Below, piece after piece: positions 1 to 10,500 of a stretch of 35,598 nt of DNA. The notes beneath the pieces were generated by a model. It was not told where the DNA came from, searched no databases, and worked only from the letters and a program-made list of their open reading frames with translations. Positions within the stretch are counted from its first letter, which is position 1. Each line of letters opens with the position of its first letter. Location: NCBI GenBank assembly GCA_009925805.1, contig RFQF01000002.1, forward strand, positions 1 to 35,598, read 5' to 3'. This DNA comes from Flavobacteriia bacterium. GTDB taxonomy: Bacteria > Bacteroidota > Bacteroidia > Flavobacteriales_D > Crocinitomicaceae. The translations under genes were made by a program, and so were the position numbers.

Positions 1-139
1 CCCCGAATCCCTTCCCTTGGCTTCCCCAAGGCACACACTTTCTTTGGCATGTTTTCAGTTCCTTTGCAGTATTTACCTTAGGTATGTACGTTTATCGCTC
101 CACGAATGCAGCGCGATTGCAGAATGTTCAGAAGGAAGT

Positions 140-583
140 CTAAAAAGGTACATCGTCGTCATTTATGGGCCTCATGGTTATCTGATTGAAGCGAGTGTCA
201 TCCAAATAAACCCGTTTTCCTGGGAATTTAAACGTAAAGGAGGATCGTAATCGGTTGCATTCGAAAATGCTCAAAATACCGGATGCTTCATGATGAAACA
301 GTAAATACAGGTACGATTTACTCTTGTTTGAAACAAAGATAAATCCTTTGGATGTTGGGAAGCACCTCATGCATTTTCCTTGAATCGCGTTTAAATGGGT
401 GTCTCCAAGACCTTTGAAATATCCAAAGGCCCGCTCTAATTGGAAAAATAACCTTACATGGTCCCCTGGATTTTCCTCGGGTAATCCTCCGAGCAACATT
501 TTGACCATTTCCAAATCCATTTCTTGAATAAAATGGCGCAAGGCATCTTCCACAGTGTTAAGAGGGCGAAGGGTAAAAGGCAT
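140..583 (-). CDS. hypothetical protein (147 aa)
   Basis: Single ORF with plausible globular composition in an otherwise unoccupied interval; no family recognised. Confidence 0.5.
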   Translation of the reverse strand: MPFTLRPLNTVEDALRHFIQEMDLEMVKMLLGGLPEENPGDHVRLFFQLERAFGYFKGLGDTHLNAIQGKCMRCFPTSKGFIFVSNKSKSYLYLLFHHEASGILSIFECNRLRSSFTFKFPGKRVYLDDTRFNQITMRPINDDDVPF

Positions 584-709
584 TGTTTAGGGTTACCTAC
601 AAAATTAATCAGGAATTGAGTTATGAACATTTTAGGTCCTAAGAAGATGTCAACATGTGGATAAAATGTTTTATTATTCCAGCAAGCCAACTTTCCAATT
701 GGACAATTA

Positions 710-3328
710 TTAAACCTTGACCAAGGTCATATGAATTATTTCCCCCTCAAACGCACATTTCAACCAATACGTTCCATGGGCCATCCCGTGGGTTTCTAGC
801 GTAAACGGAGATGCAGGCGAAGCGTATTCCTTCAGTTTTCTTCCGGCGGCATCAAAGAGCATAAACGTAAATGCGCCATCCAAGGGTAAATTATGCACGA
901 TGGTGGGATCGTTTTGGAAAGGGTTCGGGTGGATGCCAACTTGAATACTGCCCTGTGTAATTTGAAGCGTTTGCGCCGATTTCCCAATACACCCCAAGGT
1001 ATCGGTAACGGTCATTTGAACCGTGTAAATTCCAGGGACCGCGTACACGTGGACCCCTTGCAACCCATTACCCCAGAGCGTTTGGTCTCCGAAATCCCAA
1101 AGGTATTGGCTGCTGATACCGTTGTTCCCGGTAAAGGTATATTGGATGTCATTACTACTCGGATTGAACGTACTATCCGGTTGCGAAATGCCAACGTTCA
1201 TAGGAAGCGTTCGCTCGCACCCAAAAGCATCGCTTACCTCGAGCAGGTAAGGACCTGGGCTTGTAAACGTTATTTCTGGAGTTTCTGGACCCGGTTTCCA
1301 GTTGTAATGGTACACGGGGTTGTAAGGAGCGGTATAGGTGATTCCCCTACAAACCGTGGTATCCTGAGGGATTTGTACCGTGGGCAATTCCGCACCAAAA
1401 GGCGCCAAACTTTGATCGATCCACGTAAGGCGATGGTAAAGAAATACCTTTAAGTTCTGAATTTGTTGATCGTAAGATACGCCGTTCAAGGTAAGCCAGG
1501 TGGTAAAATTGCGTGCGGCTGGACCTTGATTCAGCAGTTGGGTAACACTATCAATGAACATCATGAATTTTCCATTGGAGAGCTCATTTTCGCGTAAACT
1601 GAACCAGCGGCAAGCAAGTTCATGACGGTAAACACTGTCTGTGTAGAGCTTCGACCACCAAAAGGGATATGGCCACAAGGGATGGCAATTTTGCCAAACC
1701 CACCCAGAAACTGGAGGCGAGTCCATCGCGCGGTCATAATCCCAGGGTGGACCAATGCATAGTTTCCCGCCACTGCTGTCCTTTTCTTTGTACAAATAGG
1801 TACTTCTACCGTAGCTATCATAGTTCATGGTGACCTCGTTCACAATCAAAAAGTCAATGAAGGTACTTACATCGATCCATGCACGGTAGCCCAAAGTGTC
1901 CTGTTGAAAATTTGGACCATTCAAGGCGTTTTCGAAGGAGTCTACATACGTTTTTATGTAATTTCCTTGCACCGGCAGGATACTGTCGGCTTTGGGATAT
2001 ACATATTTAAATTCCACTGGATGCGGAGAGGTTGCTTGGTTTATCGGAGGGTATTGCGAATTCCATGCTCCGGGATTTCCATTAATGTTCATTTCAATGA
2101 TGTAGCCCCCTGTAAGCGCACTGCCTGTGGTGTCGGAAGAGGTCAGCTTGGCAATATGCACTCGGTTTTTATCGCGCTTGACCTTTTCAGTCAACGTATA
2201 CACGCCTAGGTAATTCCCATCAAGAAAGAGTTCACAGTGTTTCGTGCGGGGCGCATACCTGCCCATCTTGCGTGCAAATGCGTACGCAATGCTGTTCTTG
2301 ATCAAGGTGTTGTCCAAGTATTCCGCCTTGAATATCCAATCGTTTTCCTTGGGTAGTCCGAGCAAGGAAGTATCTATAGGGTTTCCAAAGGCATCCAGTA
2401 GATCGAAGTCGTAGTTCTTCTTGGGGTAATTGGGTCCCGTGAACCCCTGCCATTCCGCCATAATGGCGCCCTCATAAGCATAGTTCGTATCGTTTTCATA
2501 ATTGATTTGCCCCAACCCTTTATCGATGATTTGCAGGGTTACCGGCACTTTTGTTACATCGTTGATGGCACTGTTTACGGTGGTTAATTTAACGATCGGC
2601 AGCACACTGCTAATCGCACCGGTATAAGTAATTGAGAAAGGTATGGTGTTTCCACATACTGCACCATTTTTTAAACCGATTTTGATGAGGTACGTGTTCC
2701 CAGCGATGAACATGCCTTGCACATACGCGGGCAAGCCGCAAGTTGTGTTATCGTCGTTGTATAGCAAGGTGCCGGAACTGGAACCATTCGCATCCACGTT
2801 AGCGCATGAGGTATAAACCCACAGCCGCGTATCGCACGATGTAAGATTGCAGGAGGCGATTTCATAAATGCCGGTTAACGATGGGGTGAAGGAATAAAAC
2901 CAATTTTCTTGCGGAGCGACAGTAATTCCCGTATCTACAACGATGGCGTTTTCACAGAGTGAACCCGGTGCACAATTGAAAGCATGCGATTCGGAATGTG
3001 CAAATTGTCCGCCTGTGGCCACCTGTTGGCCATTTAAGGTAAGGGTATAAGAACCAAGGCCATAGCCGCAACAGATCCCATCGCCGTAACTGTCGAAGAT
3101 CGTGTAGTGCAAACAGGCTGTGCTGTCCACGCAGACCGTGTCGCTTAAATAGTTGCCATTGGCGATAGGAACGTTGTTCGACGTAAGCTGCCACGTTGTT
3201 TCGTTCGGGTAGCTGTCGGGAACGATGGTGATTTCCAAAGGCCATTCCCCTGCCGGGCATTGGGCGAAAAACACCTGGTTGCTGCCCCATAGAAGAATGA
3301 CCCATAAAATCCCAAGATATCGTTTCAT
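710..3328 (-). CDS. Secreted CotH-kinase family protein with PKD-like domain and T9SS type A C-terminal sorting domain
   Basis: Signal peptide MKRYLGILWVILLWGSNQVFFA; CotH-like segments (WIFKAEYLDNTLIKNSIAYAFARKMGRYAPRTKHCELFLDGNYLGVYTLTEKVKRDKNRVHI ... GPPWDYDRAMDS); PKD-like YLWDFGDQTLWGNGLQGVHVYAVPGIYTVQMTVTD; C-terminal HPNPF...YWLKCAFEGEIIHMTLVKV. Confidence 0.85.
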   Translation of the reverse strand: MKRYLGILWVILLWGSNQVFFAQCPAGEWPLEITIVPDSYPNETTWQLTSNNVPIANGNYLSDTVCVDSTACLHYTIFDSYGDGICCGYGLGSYTLTLNGQQVATGGQFAHSESHAFNCAPGSLCENAIVVDTGITVAPQENWFYSFTPSLTGIYEIASCNLTSCDTRLWVYTSCANVDANGSSSGTLLYNDDNTTCGLPAYVQGMFIAGNTYLIKIGLKNGAVCGNTIPFSITYTGAISSVLPIVKLTTVNSAINDVTKVPVTLQIIDKGLGQINYENDTNYAYEGAIMAEWQGFTGPNYPKKNYDFDLLDAFGNPIDTSLLGLPKENDWIFKAEYLDNTLIKNSIAYAFARKMGRYAPRTKHCELFLDGNYLGVYTLTEKVKRDKNRVHIAKLTSSDTTGSALTGGYIIEMNINGNPGAWNSQYPPINQATSPHPVEFKYVYPKADSILPVQGNYIKTYVDSFENALNGPNFQQDTLGYRAWIDVSTFIDFLIVNEVTMNYDSYGRSTYLYKEKDSSGGKLCIGPPWDYDRAMDSPPVSGWVWQNCHPLWPYPFWWSKLYTDSVYRHELACRWFSLRENELSNGKFMMFIDSVTQLLNQGPAARNFTTWLTLNGVSYDQQIQNLKVFLYHRLTWIDQSLAPFGAELPTVQIPQDTTVCRGITYTAPYNPVYHYNWKPGPETPEITFTSPGPYLLEVSDAFGCERTLPMNVGISQPDSTFNPSSNDIQYTFTGNNGISSQYLWDFGDQTLWGNGLQGVHVYAVPGIYTVQMTVTDTLGCIGKSAQTLQITQGSIQVGIHPNPFQNDPTIVHNLPLDGAFTFMLFDAAGRKLKEYASPASPFTLETHGMAHGTYWLKCAFEGEIIHMTLVKV

Positions 3329-3342
3329 CTAATTCCTTTAAG

Positions 3343-3350
3343 CAAAGATA
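3343..3350 (-). promoter_or_regulatory. putative Bacteroidetes -7 element TATCTTTG for the CotH gene
   Basis: Matches TAnnTTTG, 15 nt upstream of the ATG; no clear -33 TTG at the expected spacing. Confidence 0.35.
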
Positions 3351-3368
3351 CAATTATTAAACTATTGT

Positions 3369-3376
3369 TAACTTTG
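3369..3376 (+). promoter_or_regulatory. putative Bacteroidetes -7 element TAACTTTG for the divergent SprB-like gene
   Basis: Matches TAnnTTTG, 24 nt upstream of the ATG at 3401; no clear -33 TTG. Confidence 0.35.
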
Positions 3377-3400
3377 TAGGTAAACCCATTACCACTGCTG

Positions 3401-5905
3401 ATGCGATTCTTAGTTTTTGCTGCATTATGGACGAACGTTTTAGCTTTCGGCCAAAACCCTTGGAAAGTGACTTATGAACGGCCCAAGTGTTTTATCGAGA
3501 ATCAAGGGCAGTTTGATGCTTACCAAAACGATCACACAGGTTTAATTCTTTTTGCAGCCGACTTCGGTAAAGCCAAAGTATTTTTTGGAAAGAAAGGCAT
3601 CAAGTATTTTTTCATGGATGCTTCGAAGGAGGAGAAGGAAGGTTCGGAGGATGCATTTGAGGCGCCGCAGATTAAGGAATTTAGCAACCTCAATGAGCAC
3701 AAACAATGGGAGCGTAACATCGGTAAGTATCGTTTTAAGTACGATGAGGTAAACTTGGATTTCCCAGGATACCAACAAACCGCATTGCAAGGAATTAATC
3801 CCTTAACCCCATACTTTAGTTATACGTACAGCACCCCAGAAGGGCCTTACATCAACCGCAATCATGTCCAAGGCTTCGAACAAATCGTGTATAAAGAAAT
3901 AGCTCCCGGGATTGATTTAACTTATGCCATTCACCCGGAATCGGGCCTTAAATATGCGCTTACTGTTCATCCGAATGCCGATCCAACCAAATTTACCATG
4001 CATTTCGACCGCGATGTGAATTTATTGAACCAAGACTTGCACATTAACACCCTGTTTGGCGATTTGGTGGACCATGCTCCATTGACTTTTTATGAACATG
4101 CTGATAACGCCACGATTCCCTCTTCCTTCGCCGTTCGTGACGAGCGAACCGTAGGGTTTCAACTTGCGACATATCAAGCGGCGAATACGGTAATCATTGA
4201 TCCATGGACCCAGCTTCCAAGTTTCAGCTCTAACTGGGATTGTGTATGGGAATGTGATAAGGATGCTGCAGGCAATATTTACGCGATAGGAGGTGTGATG
4301 CCGATGCAACTATTGAAGTATAATGCAGCAGGAACCCTTCAATGGACCTACAGCACGCCGTATGACACCTCGAATGTATGGTTGGGCACCTTGGCGGTTG
4401 ACAATGTAGGTAATTCTTATGTTACCGCGGGTTCCGTGGCGGCCATTCAAAAAATCAACAGTTCAGGTTCCCTTGTATGGAATAACCCCAATCCCGGAGG
4501 TTTATTGAGTAATGATGAATTCTGGAGCATTTCCTTCAATTGTGATCAATCGAAACTTGTGGTTGGTGGTACAGGGGGCTCCGCGTTCTCACTTACCGCC
4601 TCTATCTACAACATCGATGTAGCCAACGGCAACATTACCTCCAGCCAGAATGTGGCGCAAGGAAGTACCTTTGGAATTCCGCCCTCCCTGCAAGAGGTTC
4701 GCGCCATTTGCGCTTCGCCCAACGGGAAATACTACTTCCTGACGCAAGACACCGTAGGGGCTATTAACCAAAACTTTAACGCGTGCGGAGGTTCTCCCTT
4801 GTTTTACAAAATAAACAACTCGTATAACTTAGGATATAAGTGTGAGAACTACCGTTACGATAATTCCGGGATTTGCGCCATTAAAGCCAATAATGCGTTT
4901 TATTACACCCAGAATGGCGTGAATGTCGTCAAGCGCAACTTGCAAACCGGGGCAATTCTTACCACCTCTCCGATTCCTGGAGGAGCGAATACCACCGCAC
5001 TGGGTGATTTCTCGGTCTCGAACAGCGGTTTAGACATTGATAATTGCGGCAACGTGTATGTCGGTTCTTCAACCGGGGTGGTTAAGTATGACGGCAATTT
5101 GGTGCAATTGGCTACCTATCCTACCAACTTCAAAGTCTACGATGTGCACGTCATCAACGGCGGCGATATTGTGGCCGTTGGAAGCACCGGGACTTCTTCC
5201 AGCAATGTACGAACGGGTTACGTGCAAACGTTCACGGCAGGCGCTTGCGCACCGATGACTACCAATTGTTGCGATGCATCCATTTGTCCGGTGCAAAATA
5301 TGTGCATTACCGATGCCCCGCTGCAATTAAGTGCGGCTACGCCGGGAGGAACATGGAGTGGTCCTGGGGTCTCTGCCTCGGGGGTTTTTACGCCTTCCAC
5401 GGCAGGGGTGGGCAACCAAACCATAACCTACACCTTGGCGTGCGGTTCCGAATCGATTACCATTGTGGTGAGTCCTTGTCAAGGGTTAACTGCTTGTGTT
5501 GAAGCCAACGGTTCGATCACGGTGAATGGGGGAGTTGCACCCTATACATGGGCTTATTTTCAAGCGGCCCAAAACACCCCAATTACGAACCAAACAGAAT
5601 GTCAAAATTGCGGATACACTTGGTTTTTTGGGCAATGTTTGAACGGTTTTACCCCGGTGGTTTCCTGCAATGCTCCAGCGCAATGGGTCAATTTTGCCAC
5701 AGGCACCAACGCAACGCCTCCCAACGGTTCCGCACAGGTACAAGTTACGGATGCGGGTGGCACGGTGCAAGTCTTTACCCTGGCCAACCTCCAGCCCTGT
5801 AACCCGAATCCTTGTCCGACCATTACCTTAAGTCCTTCGAATATCGTCAACGCAACCTGTTTTGGCCTTTCCGATGGTTCGGCAAATTTCAAATCAATAC
5901 CTTGA
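3401..5905 (+). CDS. DUF7948-like / SprB-repeat secreted protein, N-terminal part (frame broken near 5890)
   Basis: Signal peptide; CFIENQGQFD...INRNHVQGFEQIVYKEIAPGIDLTYAIHPESGLKYALTVHPNADP (DUF7948-like); ends within a SprB-type unit (NIVNATCFGLSDGSANF) followed by an early TGA at 5903-5905. Confidence 0.8.
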   Translation: MRFLVFAALWTNVLAFGQNPWKVTYERPKCFIENQGQFDAYQNDHTGLILFAADFGKAKVFFGKKGIKYFFMDASKEEKEGSEDAFEAPQIKEFSNLNEHKQWERNIGKYRFKYDEVNLDFPGYQQTALQGINPLTPYFSYTYSTPEGPYINRNHVQGFEQIVYKEIAPGIDLTYAIHPESGLKYALTVHPNADPTKFTMHFDRDVNLLNQDLHINTLFGDLVDHAPLTFYEHADNATIPSSFAVRDERTVGFQLATYQAANTVIIDPWTQLPSFSSNWDCVWECDKDAAGNIYAIGGVMPMQLLKYNAAGTLQWTYSTPYDTSNVWLGTLAVDNVGNSYVTAGSVAAIQKINSSGSLVWNNPNPGGLLSNDEFWSISFNCDQSKLVVGGTGGSAFSLTASIYNIDVANGNITSSQNVAQGSTFGIPPSLQEVRAICASPNGKYYFLTQDTVGAINQNFNACGGSPLFYKINNSYNLGYKCENYRYDNSGICAIKANNAFYYTQNGVNVVKRNLQTGAILTTSPIPGGANTTALGDFSVSNSGLDIDNCGNVYVGSSTGVVKYDGNLVQLATYPTNFKVYDVHVINGGDIVAVGSTGTSSSNVRTGYVQTFTAGACAPMTTNCCDASICPVQNMCITDAPLQLSAATPGGTWSGPGVSASGVFTPSTAGVGNQTITYTLACGSESITIVVSPCQGLTACVEANGSITVNGGVAPYTWAYFQAAQNTPITNQTECQNCGYTWFFGQCLNGFTPVVSCNAPAQWVNFATGTNATPPNGSAQVQVTDAGGTVQVFTLANLQPCNPNPCPTITLSPSNIVNATCFGLSDGSANFKSIP

Positions 5906-6861
5906 ACATTACAGCCACGCAATGCGGGAGTTCCAATGGCGCCATTTCCCTCAATGTTATCGGGGGAAGTGGTAATTATTCCTATGCTTGGAATCCCAAT
6001 GTCGGTGCCTCATCCACGATTCAGAACTTAGCCGGGGGTAATTATTCGGTGGTCGTTACCGACATAGCAAACGGTTGCACCAATACACTCCAGGTCAATG
6101 TTCCTACCCTTGGTGGACCTACGTTGAATAATCCCGTAGTAACTGCGGCGCTGTGTTATGGGGTATCCAATGGGGGAATACAAGCCAGTGCCGGTGGTTC
6201 TACACCGCCCTATCAATATTCCTTGAACAATGGTATAGCACAAGCTTCTGGGCTCTTTAGTGGGCTTGCCGCTGGAACTTATTCTTTAACCGTTACCGAT
6301 GCCAACGGTTGTCAAAATTCCTTGAACGTCAATGTTACGCAACCTTCAGAACTGGTCTTGAATCCAATGCCCTCGGTGCAAGTTTGTTCAGGAGATTCCG
6401 CTTTGCTAAGCGCGGTAGTTTCGGGCGGTATTGCCCCGTACAATTACCAATGGTCGGGCAACGTTGGAGGGGCTAATGTGTGGATTACGCCAAGTCAAAC
6501 CGAGCAAATTACGTTGACCGTAACGGATGCAAATGCCTGTGCAATATCCCAATCAGTTCAGGTTACCATAGTTCCTTGTGGAGCGATAGTGTTGTTCATT
6601 CCAAACGTATTTACCCCTAACGCGGATGGCCAAAACGATACCTATGGTATTCAGTCCATCAATGCAGTCAGCCAAGAGGCCTTGATTGTGAACCGTTGGG
6701 GTGAAGTGATGGCGGAACTCAATCAACTCAATCAAATGTGGGATGGGCTTACGGCGAACGGAAAAGAAGCCCTGGATGGGGTTTATTTTATGAAATACCG
6801 AGTGATTGGTTTGGGGGGAGAAGAACAACAAGGGCACGTCTTTTTTCATTTAAAGCGGTAG
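5812..6861 (+). CDS. C-terminal part of the same protein: SprB-like repeats and gliding-motility-associated (T9SS type B) C-terminal domain
   Basis: SprB-like units (TATQCGSSNGAISLNVIGGSGNYSYAWNPN...NLAGGNYSVVVTDIANGC), then IPNVFTPNADGQNDTYGI...VNRWGEVM...WDGLTANGKEALDGVYFMKYRV. Real continuity with 3401..5905 begins about codon 5890; the annotated start at 5812 is only an in-frame ATG. Confidence 0.8.
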   Translation: MSDHYLKSFEYRQRNLFWPFRWFGKFQINTLNITATQCGSSNGAISLNVIGGSGNYSYAWNPNVGASSTIQNLAGGNYSVVVTDIANGCTNTLQVNVPTLGGPTLNNPVVTAALCYGVSNGGIQASAGGSTPPYQYSLNNGIAQASGLFSGLAAGTYSLTVTDANGCQNSLNVNVTQPSELVLNPMPSVQVCSGDSALLSAVVSGGIAPYNYQWSGNVGGANVWITPSQTEQITLTVTDANACAISQSVQVTIVPCGAIVLFIPNVFTPNADGQNDTYGIQSINAVSQEALIVNRWGEVMAELNQLNQMWDGLTANGKEALDGVYFMKYRVIGLGGEEQQGHVFFHLKR

Positions 6862-7013
6862 GATTATTCGTTTAGCGAACTATTGGCAACACAATTATTC
6901 TGTATGTCCCACCTTGGTTTATCCGCCTTCGAAGGGGCAGTTAGATTCTTTGCTACCTCGTTAAAAATCACTCGAACAAAAAACAGTTAAAGGTTTTACG
7001 TTATCTTTAACGT

Positions 7014-7559
7014 GTGACAAAGCGCATTTTTGGCTATTGGTTCATCTGCATTTTAGTGCCCTGCGTTGGAATGGCGCAAGATGTGCATGAATTGGCACGA
7101 ACGGGAACCGTGGATCAAATGAAAGCGTGTCTCTTGAAAGATTCCACTGCGGTAAATCGGCTTTCAGACCGAGGAATGACCCCTTTTATTTTAGCGTGCT
7201 ACAGGGGTAACAACGATGTGGCAAAGGTCCTTTTAGAAAGAGGAGCTGATGTGGGCTATTGCGCTGCGGAAGGTTCTGCAATCTATGGGATGATATTCAA
7301 AAATAACCTCGAAATGTTGGATTTTACATTGGCAAAAGGCTTTTCTCCGAACGATACCTGCCAGTTTCAACAATTCGGTACACCGTTGCATTTGGCGATG
7401 CATTTGAAGCGCTATGAAGCGATAGAATTATTGTTGAAGTATGGGTCACGCACCGAAATACTTGACCCTAAAAACAGGTCCCTAAAAACGCTCTTGAAAT
7501 ACTACCAAGATCCTACGTTAAACAAGCTGCTAAAAAAGAAAAGGAAATCTCGGAACTAA
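7014..7559 (+). CDS. ankyrin-repeat protein, secreted/periplasmic
   Basis: N-terminal hydrophobic signal; ankyrin-type units (RGMTPFILACYRGNNDVAKVLLERGADV, GTPLHLAMHLKRYEAIELLLKYGS); GTG start. Confidence 0.8.
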   Translation: MTKRIFGYWFICILVPCVGMAQDVHELARTGTVDQMKACLLKDSTAVNRLSDRGMTPFILACYRGNNDVAKVLLERGADVGYCAAEGSAIYGMIFKNNLEMLDFTLAKGFSPNDTCQFQQFGTPLHLAMHLKRYEAIELLLKYGSRTEILDPKNRSLKTLLKYYQDPTLNKLLKKKRKSRN

Positions 7560-7565
7560 CTTCCG

Positions 7566-10500
7566 TTACTGCCGAACAAAGGGCACCCGTTGCATCCCTT
7601 CGCTTGTTTGGAATTCAAAACTATAGAGTCCTGGTGCTAAGGATTCGATCGCTATCGATGCGCGTAGCTTTTCATCCAATACCACTTTCCCATCCATTTT
7701 ACATCGCCCTTGCAGGTCGATTACGCGATACGAACAAGGGGCGTGTTCCTCAAAGGAGAAAAGGACTTCCACCGTCGCACCCGAGTTGGGATTGGGGATC
7801 AACCGTATTTCGTGACCTAAGCCTTGTGATGCATTCGTGGATTCCACTAAAGTTATCGCGCCGTTAAAGTTCCAACCTTTCAGTTTTAATATTTGAAATT
7901 CATCCTCGTAACGCACGCTGTCGCCCCATGAGGTGCTTGGAAGTAAGCGCCAAGTTCCTGCTTGTTCGATCAGCAAGGAAGGATTAGCCACAGATTTAAT
8001 GCGATCAACGATCCAAGATACATCTAAGGAATTTCCATGCGTATTGAAGGATAGCGTTTGGCTCCATGGGTTTACCTGGAGTATTGGATTGGGTTGGTGC
8101 TGACCAATTTCGATGGGACCAACCTCCTTTCCATGAACGCTCAACCCATTCCACAGGAACTGCGTGAAGTCCAGCTGGGTTACCAAAATCGTGTCGCGAA
8201 GTACATCCGCACGCATCTTAGGCGCATAGGTAATCGAAGTGTCGGACTCAACGAGGTACCGGACAAGTTCATATCCGGGTGCCACCATCGTTAGTGTGTA
8301 ACTCCCTTCCGGTAAGGCCAGCTGTTGGGTTGAAAGCACTTCGGAATAAAGATCACCGTCTACGTACAAACTTGCTTTGATGGATTCCCGTTGGTTGATT
8401 TGTATTTTACGTAGGGTTTGAGCATGGTCCGTGTAAAGCCATTTGTCGGTTACAACTACGGTATCGCTTCCATTGAAAACCACAAATTCAAAGTAGTTCA
8501 TTCCATGGGTTAGGTTCACCGGGATTTTTTGTGTGGAGGCGGGGTAGTTCTGGAAGTTCGCTCCACCGTTTGTGCTTAACCAAAACCCTTGTACGTTTTC
8601 CGCTTGAACGTTCAAATACGGCGCTAGGATGTCGTTACTGTGGCTTACACGGAAAACGATGGGGGATCTTTGGGCAATCATCGGGATTCCCATTTTATCC
8701 TTAAAAGTTACCTGATTCAGGGAGAATTTTGCAGGAAAATAGCCTGAACGGGTGAGTAGCATCGAATCGTTTGTACAAGGCGTAAATTCTTGAAGAATAT
8801 CTACCGCGCCGTTGCCGTGCGTTTCATCAAGATATATCCAGTCCTCCGCGTTTTTAAGAAAAATGGAGGCACCGTTTACGGGCGAGGCCACTGCTTGAAC
8901 ATATAGAGCCGCCTGATTTCCTCCGTTGGCTGCCACAGGACCTAAGTTTCCACCTGTGGCACTCGCGCTTACCTTGAAGTAATAATTATCGCTGAGAACG
9001 GTCTTATCAGCACTCGTATATATGGGAGTGCATTGATTGAAATTGATGGAAGAGGAATTGTAATATACATTCTCCACGGTCCATTTATACGTCGCACCCG
9101 GAGTCAAGGCAGGAAACCCTTGTCCGTTAATTTGATTTCCCGTGATATTCAGGGTATTTCCAACTTGTTGATAGCAGTTTCCATTCAGTTTATAAAGCCG
9201 CACTCGATAGCCCATCACGTAGTTGTGCTTGATCCAAGTAAAGGTAGGTGTAGTTGTTCCAATAGTAGGAATGCTGTTGGTGGAACCCGGGCTCACAATT
9301 TCGGGAACAGCGCGCACCCAGCCACGCGTGGTAGGGTAGGAACTTGTAGCTGTCCATTTTCCAGACATCAGTTTTAAGGACAAAGGATAATTCAAGTGCT
9401 GCGATGCAATGGATCCCCAGTTTTGTTGGAAGGTATTCAAGGTGTAGTTACTCACATTTTGACTGTAACTTGGCGTGAAATTTCGAATCATCGCAACATG
9501 ACCTGCCGATGTGGGATCTGCACGCATGAAGGTGATCATATCGTTCGATTTCGGAGCCGAAGTCGTAAGACCGTTGGTCATTTGTCGAAGTCCTTTTCGG
9601 TTTCCGGTTACATCGAAATAATCCTTCCCATTTCCTCCTTGAATATTGATTCGGTAACGTGTAAAGTAAAAGCGAGCGGGTAATTCCACGCATTGCCATC
9701 CATAACTCCAACCGCTTTGGCTTTGTATGGTGGTGCTGGCTTTATTGTAAACGCCGTTTTCGCATCCTCCGTTTTTGTAAATGGGTACATTATTTACCTC
9801 ACCAAGGCGCGTCCCAAAAGGATCCACGCCCGCGGGAACACCTGAGCAATTGAGCGGCAAAGGGGTCGGTTTCGGTAGGGTTGTAAATTGCCGTTTAAAG
9901 CAAGCGATGGGAACGTTGTTGGCATCAAAGGCGGTTACTTTCCAACTGTAAAGGGTTTTGTAGAGCAAAGGAGTGGAACAAACCAATTTCGCATAACTCG
10001 CAGTTCCGGGGGCTGTTACGGTATTTACCAGATTTCCGTTAATTCCTATGGCCACTTCCGTGTTGTTGGCATTATTGACTTTGAACAATTCGACTTTGTA
10101 GTAGGTTGCGGCTATGCCTTCTTCATGCTGCCATTCCAAAACGGGTAAATTATCGACCCATTCTGCTTTGTGCATAGGATTGGAATTCACCCCAAGATGA
10201 TTGCATCCAGTACAATTCGCAAGCAGCGGCGCCATGCCGGTGCCTACCAAATGAAATACGAACGGATTCTCATCTATGTCGTTGGTGCTAAAATAAATGG
10301 TACCGTTTGTTATCCCCAAAATGCTCGGCGTGAAGGTAATAGTACGTATAATGGAGGCACCCGGAGCGAGTGTCCCCGTGACCGAGGGCGTCAAGGTAAA
10401 CATGGGGTTCGTGCTTTGAAGGTTGGATAAATTCAAATTCGCTGTACCAATGTTCTTGATGATTATTGCAACTGCAAGGGAATTCCCTATTGAGCAAGCA

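Noticed and set aside
11-31. hairpin CCTTGG-CTTCC-CCAAGG near the left edge
   Set aside because: Real 6-bp inverted repeat, but no T tract on either side and no neighbouring gene context.
893-1453. 186-aa ORF antisense to the CotH gene
   Set aside because: Lies wholly inside a well-supported CDS on the other strand; no recognisable domain and unusual composition.
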